Of a stretch of DNA of 64,000 bases, positions 1-8,329 are shown piece after piece (the stretch's first letter is position 1; the number at the start of each line of letters is the position of its first letter). The notes under the pieces are model-generated. The model was given only the letters and a program-made list of their open reading frames with translations. It was not told the origin of the DNA and did no database searches. Origin of the DNA: an uncultured Paracoccaceae bacterium. Lineage in GTDB: Bacteria; Pseudomonadota; Alphaproteobacteria; Rhodobacterales; Rhodobacteraceae. The stretch lies in NCBI GenBank assembly GCA_947497985.1, contig CANMIX010000012.1:99533-163532 (forward strand), in the 5' to 3' direction. Both the position numbers and the translations under genes were made by a program.

Positions 1-77
1 GCGAGACGATTTACGTACTCTGGACCATAAAGCGTGCCCCATTTCATCGTAAGGATCAGAACGCAATCATCTGACAT
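1..77 (-). CDS. Partial glycosyltransferase-like gene (N-terminus only)
   Basis: An ATG at 77-75 on the minus strand opens a frame that runs off the window edge after 25 codons without a stop. The visible peptide begins MSDDCVLILTMKWG and continues with a GPEYVNRL motif. I recall this as the N-terminus of a Rhodobacteraceae glycosyltransferase family, but that is memory, not a search. It follows the GT2 gene by 17 bases in the same direction, so the two are probably co-transcribed in a surface-polysaccharide locus that continues past the left edge. The ribosome site is weak (AAAGGT about 11 bases upstream). Confidence 0.55.
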   Translation of the reverse strand, partial: MSDDCVLILTMKWGTLYGPEYVNRL

Positions 78-94
78 TTAGAGCGGACCTTTGT

Positions 95-1063
95 TCAATT
101 TCCAAAAATGCGAGTGTAAAGCGAAGAGTTTCCACCAAATGCGGCAGATATGCGACCTGTGATCAACCCAAGCCGCCTCGTAAGCTTGAGTATTCCACGC
201 CCGCCGGTTAACGGAAGGGAGATCGCCAAGAATGTGGCCGAGATCAATTTTAAAATGATACCCAGAGGTAGTCGTAGAAAGTAGAACTTTTTGCTAACTT
301 GTTCGAGGCGAATTCTGTTGATCGTCCTGCTGTGGGCTTCTCGAAGCTGCACACCAAAGTTAAGCCGATCCGCGGACATTGTTGCATATACAAATGCGTT
401 TTCTGCCCAGTCCAGCTTAAGACCCATCGCGCGCGCGGAGTGAAAAAAACGACTGTCAGACCCACCGGTGAAACGTAGTGACTCGTCAAACCATAAGTTG
501 TGCTCTGTAAATAGTTTAATCTCGCCGAGCCAGTTGTTGGTGACAGGACTTGAACGCCCTTCGCTGGCGGCCTTGATTGCCCCAGTTGCACGTTGTTCAT
601 AGTACTCGGTTAGGTCACTATGAAACGCTCTCTGTAATAACGACAGCTCAGGTTCAGGAGGCGCAATAAAAACCGGGCCGCCAATAAGTGCGGCTCCTGT
701 CTTTCGGTAACGCGCAACTAGTTCGACCAACCATCGGTTGTCTACATACTCATCGTCGTCAACAAAGGTTAGCAGGTCAGAGTTCCACTGAATGGCCTCT
801 CGTGAAGCACGGTTCCGAGCAAATGGAATGCCCAGTTCTTTCTCTAAAACATATGAAAGAGGTAGGTTGTTTGCCAACGGCTTACATGTCTCAATTACCG
901 ATTTCGAGTTTTCGGACACATCGTTTTCGACAATTAGACATTGAACTTCACAGTGTTCAGGGAGTTCCATTTCTCCGAAAGAGTGAATTAGTTTTGCAAG
1001 CATGCGTGGTCGATTACGGGTTAACGCGGCAACTGTAATTCTTAAAATAATATCTTGTTTCAT
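95..1063 (-). CDS. Family 2 glycosyltransferase
   Basis: Predicted cytoplasmic or membrane-associated glycosyltransferase of 322 residues, transferring a nucleotide-activated sugar in polysaccharide synthesis. The N-terminus shows the GT-A fold pattern: ITVAALTRNRP, a conserved GIPFARNRA segment and the metal/nucleotide motif VDDDE near residue 100. A hydrophobic stretch lies close to the C-terminus (LGIILKLISATFLAISLPL), possibly a membrane anchor. I chose the ATG at 1063 because it has GGAG 9 bases upstream. Longer upstream starts would run through the pnp terminator into pnp. The gene is visibly AT-richer than its neighbours, as expected of a variable cell-surface locus. The acceptor sugar cannot be told. 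Confidence 0.8.
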   Translation of the reverse strand: MKQDIILRITVAALTRNRPRMLAKLIHSFGEMELPEHCEVQCLIVENDVSENSKSVIETCKPLANNLPLSYVLEKELGIPFARNRASREAIQWNSDLLTFVDDDEYVDNRWLVELVARYRKTGAALIGGPVFIAPPEPELSLLQRAFHSDLTEYYEQRATGAIKAASEGRSSPVTNNWLGEIKLFTEHNLWFDESLRFTGGSDSRFFHSARAMGLKLDWAENAFVYATMSADRLNFGVQLREAHSRTINRIRLEQVSKKFYFLRLPLGIILKLISATFLAISLPLTGGRGILKLTRRLGLITGRISAAFGGNSSLYTRIFGN

Positions 1064-1078
1064 ATTCAAAAACTCCGG

Positions 1079-1108
1079 TTGCACAGCCGCATAAATGCGG
1101 CTGTGCAA
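1079..1108 (-). terminator. Perfect palindromic terminator after pnp
   Basis: Two perfectly complementary 14-base arms (TTGCACAGCCGCAT and its reverse complement) are separated by only AA, 8 bases past the pnp stop codon. On the minus strand the hairpin is followed by CCGGAGTTTTTG, a short U tract, so it can act as an intrinsic terminator for pnp. The U tract overlaps the leader of the next glycosyltransferase gene. Confidence 0.8.
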
Positions 1109-1115
1109 TTGGAAA

Positions 1116-3260
1116 TTACTCGTCTGAAGTCTTTTCTTTTTTCTCTTCAACGATCTCTTCGCCGGTTTCCTGATCGACAACTTTCATCGACAGGCGAACC
1201 TTGCCGCGGTCGTCAAAGCCCAGAAGCTTAACTTTAACTTCCTGACCTTCTTTCAGAACATCTGAAGGGTGGTTCAGGCGTTTGTTCAGGATCTGGGACA
1301 CGTGGACCAGGCCGTCGCGCTTACCAAAGAAGTTCACAAAGGCGCCGAAGTCGACGATTTTGACAACTTTACCGGTGTAGACTTTGCCTTCTTCGGGCTC
1401 TGCCACGATCGAATAGATCATGTCATAGGCCTTCTTGATCGCTTCGCCATTGGCAGAGGCAATCTTGATTACGCCGTCGTCGTTGATATCGACTTTTGCA
1501 CCAGACGTTTCGACGATCTCACGGATCACTTTACCGCCGGAACCGATAACTTCACGGATCTTGTCGGTTGGAACCTGCATGGTCTCAATACGCGGCGCAT
1601 GTGCCGAGAATTCAGATGCTTCGGTCAGCGACTTGGACATCTCACCCAGGATGTGCAGACGACCTTCCTTGGCTTGGGCCAGGGCGGATTTCATGATTTC
1701 TGGTGTGATACCAGCAACCTTGATGTCCATCTGCAGCGAGGTGATGCCGTCTGAAGTACCCGCCACCTTAAAGTCCATGTCGCCCAGGTGGTCTTCGTCA
1801 CCCAGGATGTCTGTTAGGATGCCGTAGGAACCATCGTCTTCCAGAACCAGACCCATCGCAACACCAGCAACCGGTGCTTTCAGCGGAACGCCCGCGTCCA
1901 TCATGGACAGGGAGCCACCACAAACGGATGCCATCGAGGACGAACCGTTGGATTCGGTGATCTCGGACACAACACGCACGGTGTAGGGGAAGTCGGTCGG
2001 AGCCGGCAGAACCGCCTGCAGCGCGCGCCATGCCAGTTTACCGTGACCGATTTCACGACGACCGGGGGAACCCACGCGGCCTACTTCACCAACCGAGTAG
2101 GGAGGGAAGTTGTAGTGCAGCAGGAAGTTCGATTTGAAGTTGCCGTGCAAGGAGTCGATGAACTGCTCATCGTCGCCGGTGCCCAGAGTGGTCACAACCA
2201 GACCTTGGGTCTCGCCACGGGTGAACAGAGCCGAACCGTGTGTACGTGGCAGAAGGCCCGTTTCACACTCGATCGCGCGGACCTGATCCAGAGCACGGCC
2301 ATCAATACGGCGACCGTTTTTAACAACGTCACCGCGCAGAACGCCGGATTCCAGTTTCTTCAGAGCGGAGCCGAGGTTCGCGTCCTCTTGCTGCTCTTCG
2401 GCCAGACCTGCAATGATCTCTTCTTTCAGAGCAGAAACAGCTGCAACACGCTCTTGCTTGTCAGAGATCGCGTAAGCGGCACGCATTTTCTCTTCGCCAG
2501 CTGCCTTGATGACTTCGAACAGCTCTGAGTAATCAGGCGCTACGAATTCAAACGGCTCTTTGGCGCTTGTTTCGGCCAGATCAATGATCAGGTCGATAAC
2601 CGGCTGGATTTGCTCGTGGGCAAAGGTCACCGCACCAAGCATTTCTTCTTCGCTCAGCTCATATGCCTCGGATTCCACCATCATCACGGCGTCTTTGGTG
2701 CCGGCAACAACCAGATCCAGACGCTGTTCAGGGTTCAGGCGCAGGTCCTGCATGTCGTCAACGGTTGGGTTCAGGACGTATTCGCCGTCCACGAAACCAA
2801 CGCGGGCACCAGCAATCGGGCCACGGAACGGTGCGCCAGAGATGGTCAGCGCAGCAGAGGCTGCGATCATTGCAACGATATCCGGGTCGTTGACCAGATC
2901 GTGCGACAGCACGGTGCACATCACCAGAACTTCGTTTTTGAAGCCGGGGACGAACAGCGGGCGGATCGGACGGTCGATCAGACGGGCGGTCAGAGTTTCT
3001 TTTTCGGTTGGGCGCGCTTCGCGCTTAAAGAAACCACCGGGAACTTTACCGGCCGCATAGTATTTTTCTTGGTAGTGGACGGTCAGAGGAAAGAAATCCT
3101 GACCGGGCTTTTGTGCCTTGGCGAAGGTCACGTTCGCCATAACGCTGGTTTCGCCCAGCGTGGCAATCACGGTACCGTCCGCTTGACGGGCCACTTTGCC
3201 GGTTTCCAGGGTGAGCGTCTCTTCACCCCATTGCATCGATTTTTTGGTAACGTCGAACAT
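1116..3260 (-). CDS. pnp: Polyribonucleotide nucleotidyltransferase (PNPase)
   Basis: PNPase degrades RNA phosphorolytically from the 3' end and is a core part of bacterial RNA turnover. The 714-residue product has the full family layout: two RNase PH-like domains (about residues 10-215 and 315-545), an intervening helical domain, a KH domain around 555-615 ([15 protein letters not shown]) and a C-terminal S1 domain around 622-690 ([15 protein letters not shown]). Length matches the family. The ATG at 3260 has AGGA about 10 bases upstream. In many bacteria pnp directly follows rpsO. Here three extra genes separate them, so pnp may have its own promoter in the 181-base gap upstream. A perfect hairpin terminator follows the gene. 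Confidence 0.97.
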   Translation of the reverse strand: MFDVTKKSMQWGEETLTLETGKVARQADGTVIATLGETSVMANVTFAKAQKPGQDFFPLTVHYQEKYYAAGKVPGGFFKREARPTEKETLTARLIDRPIRPLFVPGFKNEVLVMCTVLSHDLVNDPDIVAMIAASAALTISGAPFRGPIAGARVGFVDGEYVLNPTVDDMQDLRLNPEQRLDLVVAGTKDAVMMVESEAYELSEEEMLGAVTFAHEQIQPVIDLIIDLAETSAKEPFEFVAPDYSELFEVIKAAGEEKMRAAYAISDKQERVAAVSALKEEIIAGLAEEQQEDANLGSALKKLESGVLRGDVVKNGRRIDGRALDQVRAIECETGLLPRTHGSALFTRGETQGLVVTTLGTGDDEQFIDSLHGNFKSNFLLHYNFPPYSVGEVGRVGSPGRREIGHGKLAWRALQAVLPAPTDFPYTVRVVSEITESNGSSSMASVCGGSLSMMDAGVPLKAPVAGVAMGLVLEDDGSYGILTDILGDEDHLGDMDFKVAGTSDGITSLQMDIKVAGITPEIMKSALAQAKEGRLHILGEMSKSLTEASEFSAHAPRIETMQVPTDKIREVIGSGGKVIREIVETSGAKVDINDDGVIKIASANGEAIKKAYDMIYSIVAEPEEGKVYTGKVVKIVDFGAFVNFFGKRDGLVHVSQILNKRLNHPSDVLKEGQEVKVKLLGFDDRGKVRLSMKVVDQETGEEIVEEKKEKTSDE

Positions 3261-3441
3261 ACGTTTCGTATCCTAAATCGGAGCACTCCCAGGCGTATCC
3301 CGGGTCTCCATTTGTCATAGCGGCCCCATTGCCGCCGACCCCATTTATCTTTCTTTCGCGCACCAGGGTCCGGGTGCATCGTCTCAGATGCCCGGTGCTT
3401 ATCCGAAATCACGTGATTTGCAAAGAAGCGTTTTGTTGCAG
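3261..3441 (-). promoter_or_regulatory. pnp upstream region with palindrome and hairpin
   Basis: This 181-base gap between the ECF sigma gene and pnp holds no gene. It contains a perfect 14-base palindrome, AAATCACGTGATTT, at 3406-3419 and an imperfect hairpin at about 3370-3395 (GCATC-GTCTCA-GATGC with flanking CCGG pairing). A TTGCAA next to the palindrome could be a -35 element, with ATAAGC about 15 bases later, but the match is poor. PNPase in enterobacteria is autoregulated through a leader hairpin. Whether this hairpin does that here is only a guess. Confidence 0.35.
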
Positions 3442-4287
3442 CTATTGAACGGGATCCCCGACGTCGGGTTGTACATCCAACAACGGCAGAATCATTTCGC
3501 TCATTTTTGTGGGAAAATCTGGATTGGATCGCATCAACGCGGCCGCAGCTCGCCCGTCTTCCAATGAGCGGACAAGGGCCGAAACTTCATCAGGCGTGCG
3601 TGTCGGCACTTGGTCCAGATCGAACTGAGACGCACCTTTGGCAATACGTTTCTGTTCTAGCGCAGGCGCAATACGCTTGGCGCAACGGCAGGGATTGCTG
3701 TCTGATACTACGCCGCAGGTCTTGGTAACAAAGCTCGTCACGGCTTTGCGTGATCGGGTTAGGCGCTGGCGAAATGCCGTGGGCGTAATATTCATGGCAC
3801 TGGCAGCTTCCTGATCGGTCAGCTCAAAAATCTCTCCCAGGATATAGGCCATGCGTGCCGGGCGATTGAGGCAGGTCAGCATCGCCAAGGTGCAGCCCAC
3901 TTTGACTTCTTCCAAGGCCAGTGTGGTTTCCGCATCCGTCATCGCACCTTCGGCCAGATCGCGTCGCCCATTGTCGAGATCTGCAGCAAACCCTTCAAAA
4001 GTCAGGCGCATTGCTTCGACCCGTCCGCGTTTGCGTCGGTTCATCAGGTCGCGAACTGCAATCTGCATGGCCCAAGCACCAGCGGCTTTCACGTCACGCA
4101 ACGTGCCAATGTGGGTCACGATCTTGATCAGGATTTCTTGTGTGGCGTCTTCTGCGTCGGCACGGTTTGCCAGCATGCGCAAAGCGAGATTGTACACGGG
4201 CCGTTCAGCCGCGCGTACAATCGCATCAAGGGCGGCGCGGTTCCCCTGTCGCGCCGCCTCGATTTGTTCCCCGTAGAATACGATCAT
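3442..4287 (-). CDS. ECF-type RNA polymerase sigma factor with C-terminal extension
   Basis: Predicted extracytoplasmic-function sigma factor of 281 residues. Region 2 lies around residues 15-85 (RPVYNLALRMLANRADAEDATQ) and region 4 around 130-185, with a helix-turn-helix (LTDQEAASAMNITPTAFRQRL). A roughly 95-residue extension follows, starting with a Cys-rich segment (Cys191, NPCRC at 198-202). Some ECF groups have such an extension in place of a separate anti-sigma factor, and the cysteines could bind metal or sense redox state; that is inference. The ATG overlaps the TGA of the upstream SRPBCC gene, so the two are translationally coupled. It sits between rpsO and pnp, an unusual place for a regulator. 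Confidence 0.85.
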   Translation of the reverse strand: MIVFYGEQIEAARQGNRAALDAIVRAAERPVYNLALRMLANRADAEDATQEILIKIVTHIGTLRDVKAAGAWAMQIAVRDLMNRRKRGRVEAMRLTFEGFAADLDNGRRDLAEGAMTDAETTLALEEVKVGCTLAMLTCLNRPARMAYILGEIFELTDQEAASAMNITPTAFRQRLTRSRKAVTSFVTKTCGVVSDSNPCRCAKRIAPALEQKRIAKGASQFDLDQVPTRTPDEVSALVRSLEDGRAAAALMRSNPDFPTKMSEMILPLLDVQPDVGDPVQ

Positions 4288-4685
4288 GCTTCCATCATTG
4301 TTTTCAATTCAACCAGCTCTTGTGCGAGAATCCCCATTTGCGCTTGTAACGCACCTTCCAGAGCTTCCAAAGGCACAGGTGGTGCCATCAAGACAAAAGA
4401 GTAGATGGATTTGTCATCACCATCGGGAGTCACGCGGGAAAACGCCGTGCCAACGGAACCATCAGGGAAGGTCATGTACCAGTCGACGGACCCAGCTGCG
4501 GTATTGGCAATTGTGTTCAGCTTGATCGGGACCGCACCGTTTGGCGTCATCAGATCAGCAGATTCATCATCCGCTCGTTCAAATGCATTGGTCCATTTGG
4601 TCAGGTTGTGTGGTTGCGCCAGAAATTCAAAAACCTCGGCTGCGGATTTATTGATGCCGATGGACTGGACGTCAAAAGTCTTCAT
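4284..4685 (-). CDS. SRPBCC (START/Bet v1-like) domain protein
   Basis: Small cytoplasmic protein of 133 residues with the SRPBCC helix-grip pattern. The N-terminus MKTFDVQSIGINKSAAEVFEF is followed by AQPHNLTKWTNAF, typical of polyketide cyclase/AHSA1-like proteins that bind a hydrophobic ligand. No catalytic residue can be assigned. The ATG at 4685 was chosen for the strong AAGGAG 8 bases upstream. The stop overlaps the start of the ECF sigma gene (ATGA), implying coupled synthesis and perhaps a regulatory link, for example ligand sensing feeding into the sigma factor. That link is not shown by the sequence. Confidence 0.75.
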   Translation of the reverse strand: MKTFDVQSIGINKSAAEVFEFLAQPHNLTKWTNAFERADDESADLMTPNGAVPIKLNTIANTAAGSVDWYMTFPDGSVGTAFSRVTPDGDDKSIYSFVLMAPPVPLEALEGALQAQMGILAQELVELKTMMEA

Positions 4686-4804
4686 GAGATGTCTCCTTAT
4701 CAAATCCGCCGGTTGTTCCGGCGGTACATAGATAAAGAGGAGACGACTGCGGCGACTGTGACAGGGTTTTTGAAGTTTTTTCGAGCCCGCGGTTTTCCCG
4801 GGCG

Positions 4805-5077
4805 TCAGCGTAGGCTCTTAGCAGCCTTGTTCAGTGTTGAGGCTTCGACCTTGTCCAGCAGTTGCAACCGTTCGTTCACTGAAAGACCGCGTGATTTTGC
4901 TTTGCGCCAAATACGTTCACATGACTTCGGCGACCAGGGAAGATTGGCGCCGGTCATCCAGCGGCGCAACTCGGGCGGCAATCGATCAAAGGCCTCCATC
5001 GGATCACCTCGGCGCAGGCGGCTGCGCAATCCGGTGTCGCCTCGGTTTGACCAATTTTGTGTCTGGGTGTCATTCAT
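4805..5077 (-). CDS. Small conserved protein, DUF6525-like
   Basis: A 90-residue, basic, Trp-rich protein containing DPMEAFDRLPPELRRWM and NLPWSPKSCERIWRKA. I recall this arrangement from a small Rhodobacteraceae family of unknown function (DUF6525). No signal peptide, membrane segment or known catalytic motif is visible. The ATG at 5077 is preferred over the one three codons upstream, but neither has a good ribosome site. It lies downstream of the rpsO terminator, so it probably has its own weak promoter in the AT-rich stretch at 5090-5190. Confidence 0.65.
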   Translation of the reverse strand: MNDTQTQNWSNRGDTGLRSRLRRGDPMEAFDRLPPELRRWMTGANLPWSPKSCERIWRKAKSRGLSVNERLQLLDKVEASTLNKAAKSLR

Positions 5078-5202
5078 CGGGTGCAAATGTTGTTTTGTTT
5101 TGTGTGGGGCCGCGCGTGGGCTGTGCGGCCAACAAGTTTTGTCATGTTATAACGTATCAATTGACGTGCAAGCAGAATATCAACATTGAAGTGTTCGCGC
5201 AT

Positions 5203-5232
5203 AAAAAAACCGCGCCCCAAAGGGACGCGGTT
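5203..5232 (-). terminator. Intrinsic terminator after rpsO
   Basis: On the minus strand, AACCGCGTCCC-TTT-GGGGCGCGGTT forms an 11-bp stem with one A-C mismatch and a three-base loop, followed directly by a run of seven U residues. It lies 22 bases past the rpsO stop codon and should end most rpsO transcripts before the small downstream gene. Confidence 0.9.
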
Positions 5233-5254
5233 GATCGACCAAGGTCGAAAATTC

Positions 5255-5524
5255 TTAGCGGCGGATGCCCAGACGCTTGATCAGGTCCTGGTAACGGGCC
5301 AGATCTTTGCCTTTGGTGTAGTCCAGCAGCTTACGACGCTGTGCAACCATCTTCAAAAGACCACGACGACCGTGGTTGTCTTTTTTGTGGGTTTTGAAGT
5401 GCTCAGTCAGCGTGTTGATACGCGAGGTCAGGATCGCAACCTGTACTTCGGGCGAACCGGTGTCGCCTTCTTTGGTTGCGAATTCTTTCATGACGCGTGC
5501 TTTTTCTTCAGCAGTAATCGACAT
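5255..5524 (-). CDS. rpsO: 30S ribosomal protein S15
   Basis: S15 is a primary 16S rRNA-binding protein that organises the 30S platform. The 89-residue product has the family length and hallmark segments: [30 protein letters not shown] and [18 protein letters not shown]. The ATG at 5524 follows AAGGAG by 7 bases. It lies downstream of truB, the usual neighbour, but two extra genes intervene. A strong terminator follows it, which uncouples it from pnp. S15 usually autoregulates by binding its own leader; no such structure was assigned here. Confidence 0.98.
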   Translation of the reverse strand: MSITAEEKARVMKEFATKEGDTGSPEVQVAILTSRINTLTEHFKTHKKDNHGRRGLLKMVAQRRKLLDYTKGKDLARYQDLIKRLGIRR

Positions 5525-5697
5525 CGGGGTCTCCTTAAATAGGTTAAAGGTGAATGGCGCAGGCCGGGATGTCGTCCAGCTCAGGCCCGTGGAGAAAACC
5601 GCAGAGGTTCACGAGAATCTCTGCAGATGGGCGCGTATAGTCCGAATAGTGGAATTTGGCAAAGGTAAACTTTGGCGAAACCAGCTGACCTGCGGCT

Positions 5698-6672
5698 CTA
5701 CTGGATCGAAGGTTCGTCCCCGGCAGCAATCAAATGCAATGAGATGTCGCTCATCTGGATTTCGGATTCGGCCGGCAGGCTGGCCACCAGCTGCCCATCT
5801 ACATGCACTTCAATGTTGTCGGAGACTTCGCCTGGGGCATGTATTTCGATTTCCGGCGGAGTTTCCGGCTCGAACGTCCAAGGAATGACCAGCTGGTCTT
5901 CTCCTGTCTCAAAATCCATGATCTCAATCGCGAAACCGTCATCGGCTTGGCTGGCGGCGATTTCATCTGCGCCTGTGCCCCCGGTGACAATATCGCCTGC
6001 CCCGGCAAAGATCGTGTCGTCCCCGGCTCCACCGTTCAAGTAGTCGCGCAGCCCGTCATCATCGCCCAGCAACAAGTCATTATCGTAGCCGCCAAACAGC
6101 GTGTCTTCGCCGTCGCCTCCTTCCAGAGAATCGTCGCCGTCGTTGCCATGTAACGCATCATCGCCCGCGTCTCCGGACAGCGTGTCGCCGCCCTGACCAC
6201 CATGAGCCGTGTCGTCACCCTCGCCGCCGTCCAAAGTGTCCGCGCCGTAGTGCCCAAACAGCTGGTCATCATCGGCGTCACCTTCCAACAGGTCGTCACC
6301 CTCTTCGCCATGTAAAAGGTCGGCGCCGTCCCCGCCGTGTAACGTATCACCCGCCTCAGCTCCAAACAGCGCATCATTGCCCGCGCCGCCCAAAACCGTG
6401 TCCTCGCCCGCGCCGCCGTTGATCTGGTCCGCGCCTTCCAGGCCTTCAATCTGTTCGTCGCCGTCGCCACCAGAAATCGTGTCGGCTTCTGCGCTGCCCA
6501 AAATCACGTCTATCGGGGTAATATCTTCGTCTGACAACTGGTCAGAATCGTCGTCCGTCGCGGAGCCATTCGCCGCGTCAGCATTGTCGGGGGTGTCATC
6601 ATTTTCCGAACTGTCAATCAACAGCAGGCCGCTGGCGGCGATAAGCGTCATTACCCCGGCAATCATAAACAT
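5698..6672 (-). CDS. RTX-repeat calcium-binding protein with N-terminal anchor
   Basis: A very acidic protein of 324 residues. A hydrophobic N-terminal segment (MIAGVMTLIAASGLLLI) is followed by a Ser/Asp-rich linker. About ten to twelve glycine-Asp nonapeptide repeats of the GGxGxDxL type (for example GGAGNDALFG, GGEGDDTAHG) span roughly residues 60-240. A repeat-free C-terminal domain of about 85 residues follows (DFETGEDQLVIPW). RTX repeats fold into a calcium-filled beta-roll outside the cytoplasm. The hydrophobic start suggests membrane anchoring or Sec export rather than type I secretion. The ATG at 6672 is preferred; an ATG at 6747 gives an implausible 25-residue addition. It sits between truB and rpsO. 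Confidence 0.8.
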   Translation of the reverse strand: MFMIAGVMTLIAASGLLLIDSSENDDTPDNADAANGSATDDDSDQLSDEDITPIDVILGSAEADTISGGDGDEQIEGLEGADQINGGAGEDTVLGGAGNDALFGAEAGDTLHGGDGADLLHGEEGDDLLEGDADDDQLFGHYGADTLDGGEGDDTAHGGQGGDTLSGDAGDDALHGNDGDDSLEGGDGEDTLFGGYDNDLLLGDDDGLRDYLNGGAGDDTIFAGAGDIVTGGTGADEIAASQADDGFAIEIMDFETGEDQLVIPWTFEPETPPEIEIHAPGEVSDNIEVHVDGQLVASLPAESEIQMSDISLHLIAAGDEPSIQ

Positions 6673-6775
6673 CGCGCAAAACCCCTGACCATGCGCCAGC
6701 ACTGGCGCGATCCAATCTTTAACCTCAAAACAGAATTTGCAAAACAAATAGAGAACATCGGTTAATTTCCGATGT

Positions 6776-7285
6776 CTACGCGCACCAAATCTGCGGTTTC
6801 GTCGCGTAAGAAATATAGAGCGGATGTTTCGGGTGCCCGGCCTTGCTCAACCCCAGATGATGCAGGGGCCGTCCGGTGGCGCGCAGGATTTCTGCCACGC
6901 GTGGACCTTGTGCACGATGTTCGCCGTGGGTGCCCCAGGCACAGATCACCATATGGGCCCAGTCCATACCTTCGCGCAGAATGTCCATATTGTCAGGGCC
7001 TTCGGGCGCATCAGTTGCGCGCATGTCGCGCGGGTCTGTGGCGCGATAGGCAAAGATATTGGTGGCACGAAACCCGCCAAAGCCAAGCGCGCGTGCCCGT
7101 CTTTCGCAGCGTTCAATTGTGGGGTCGTTCTGCACCTCGGTCGCTTTGGAGGGGTTCAGCATGATGAACATCACCCGCTGACCCGCGGGATCCCAAATCC
7201 GGGTCAGGCTATAGCGGTAGGTCTCGCAATCGGAATAGACAGCAGAGGAGGGCGCATCGCCCTTGGTATGGTGGCGCGTGATCAT
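6776..7285 (-). CDS. DUF1643 family protein
   Basis: A 169-residue cytoplasmic protein matching the DUF1643 pattern: YRYSLTRIWD, VMFIMLNPSKATEVQNDPT, ERCERRARALGFGGFRATNIFAYRATDP and a C-terminal HLGLSKAGHPKHPLY. Its molecular function is unknown to me. The start is uncertain: ATG at 7285 gives the N-terminus MITRHHTKGDAP and is preferred, ATG at 7297 adds four residues, and a TTG at 7321 sits six bases from the truB stop. It probably shares a transcript with truB. Confidence 0.8.
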   Translation of the reverse strand: MITRHHTKGDAPSSAVYSDCETYRYSLTRIWDPAGQRVMFIMLNPSKATEVQNDPTIERCERRARALGFGGFRATNIFAYRATDPRDMRATDAPEGPDNMDILREGMDWAHMVICAWGTHGEHRAQGPRVAEILRATGRPLHHLGLSKAGHPKHPLYISYATKPQIWCA

Positions 7286-7327
7286 ATCCCGCGCCATGCC
7301 ATGAGTTTTACGCTCGTGCAAGCGGGC

Positions 7328-8236
7328 CTATTGATTGAACACCCGGCTTGGATGCAGGCTGCCGGATTTGTAGATACCAACGGCGACAGCTTTGCCTTCG
7401 ATCGAGGCCCAGGCCTCATCACCGTATTCGACGTCATTGTTGGGCATCACCATGCCCGGATTGCCGTTTTTCAGACGCACGGCACCTTCGGCGGTGCATT
7501 TAACTTCGGGCAGGCCGTCCAAACCTTGCTCCAAGGGGCGTAGATAGGTGTCGAGCTCGGGCGTGCGTTCCATCCGCATCACGTCATCCCATTTCATCCC
7601 CTCTTCAACGTCAAAGGGGCCGGACCAGATGCGGCGCAGTACTTTGACGTGGGCATGACATCCCAAAGCCTCACCCAGATCGCGGGCAATCGACCGGACA
7701 TAACCGCCTTTGCCGCAAGTCATTTCCAAGACAACGTGATCGGCGTCAGGACGATCAACCAGCACCAGCTCTTCGACCCACAAGGCGCGCGCGGCCAGCT
7801 CGATATCTTCGCCGTCGCGGGCCAGTTTGTAGGCGCGCTGGCCGTCGATTTTTACGGCAGAAAACTTGGGCGGAACCTGCTGGATTTCACCCAGAAATGG
7901 TAACAAAGCATCCTTGATCTGTGCATCTGTCGGGCGTTCGCTGCTTTCGGCAATGACTTCGCCTTCGGCATCGTCGGTATTGGTCGACTGTCCCAGGCGC
8001 ACGGTGAACGTATAGGCTTTCATCGCATCGGTAATGAAAGGCACGGTTTTGGTCGCCTCTCCCAATGCGATGGCCAGAACGCCGGTTGCCTCGGGGTCCA
8101 ATGTGCCCGCATGGCCAGCCTTTTGCGCCTCCATTGCCCAGCGGACCTTGTTTACAACCGCGGTCGAGGTCACCCCAGCCGGTTTGTCGATCACCAGCCA
8201 GCCGGAAATATCGCGCCCTTTGCGTTTGCGTCCCAT
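7328..8236 (-). CDS. truB: tRNA pseudouridine(55) synthase
   Basis: TruB converts U55 in the T-arm of tRNAs to pseudouridine. The 302-residue product begins [19 protein letters not shown], carries the catalytic motif [14 protein letters not shown] with its Asp, and has the later motif [16 protein letters not shown]. Length fits the family. The ATG at 8236 was chosen because AAGGA lies 6 bases upstream (8243-8247 on the plus strand). The ATG at 8254 lacks this. The downstream order truB-(DUF1643)-(RTX)-rpsO keeps the usual truB/rpsO neighbourhood with two insertions. Confidence 0.96.
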   Translation of the reverse strand: MGRKRKGRDISGWLVIDKPAGVTSTAVVNKVRWAMEAQKAGHAGTLDPEATGVLAIALGEATKTVPFITDAMKAYTFTVRLGQSTNTDDAEGEVIAESSERPTDAQIKDALLPFLGEIQQVPPKFSAVKIDGQRAYKLARDGEDIELAARALWVEELVLVDRPDADHVVLEMTCGKGGYVRSIARDLGEALGCHAHVKVLRRIWSGPFDVEEGMKWDDVMRMERTPELDTYLRPLEQGLDGLPEVKCTAEGAVRLKNGNPGMVMPNNDVEYGDEAWASIEGKAVAVGIYKSGSLHPSRVFNQ

Positions 8237-8329
8237 TACGTGTCCTTGATGCATGATTTGAGGCGCGCGGCGTATCCCAAGCCATGCGCCCTGTCAATTC
8301 TACATAGCCGCAAATGGATCGGATTTACA

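Noticed and set aside
1269..1754. Long plus-strand reading frames inside pnp (also 2043-2528, 2610-3320)
   Set aside because: They lie opposite a fully conserved PNPase gene, have no ribosome sites and resemble no protein family; they are GC-driven shadows.
4742..4763. TGTCACA and CGTC motifs upstream of the SRPBCC/ECF pair resembling an ECF promoter
   Set aside because: The spacing is 11 bases, too short for a normal ECF promoter (about 15-17), so I did not call it.
5544..5729. 61-codon minus-strand frame between rpsO and the RTX gene
   Set aside because: No ribosome site, overlaps the end of the RTX gene and has no recognisable features.
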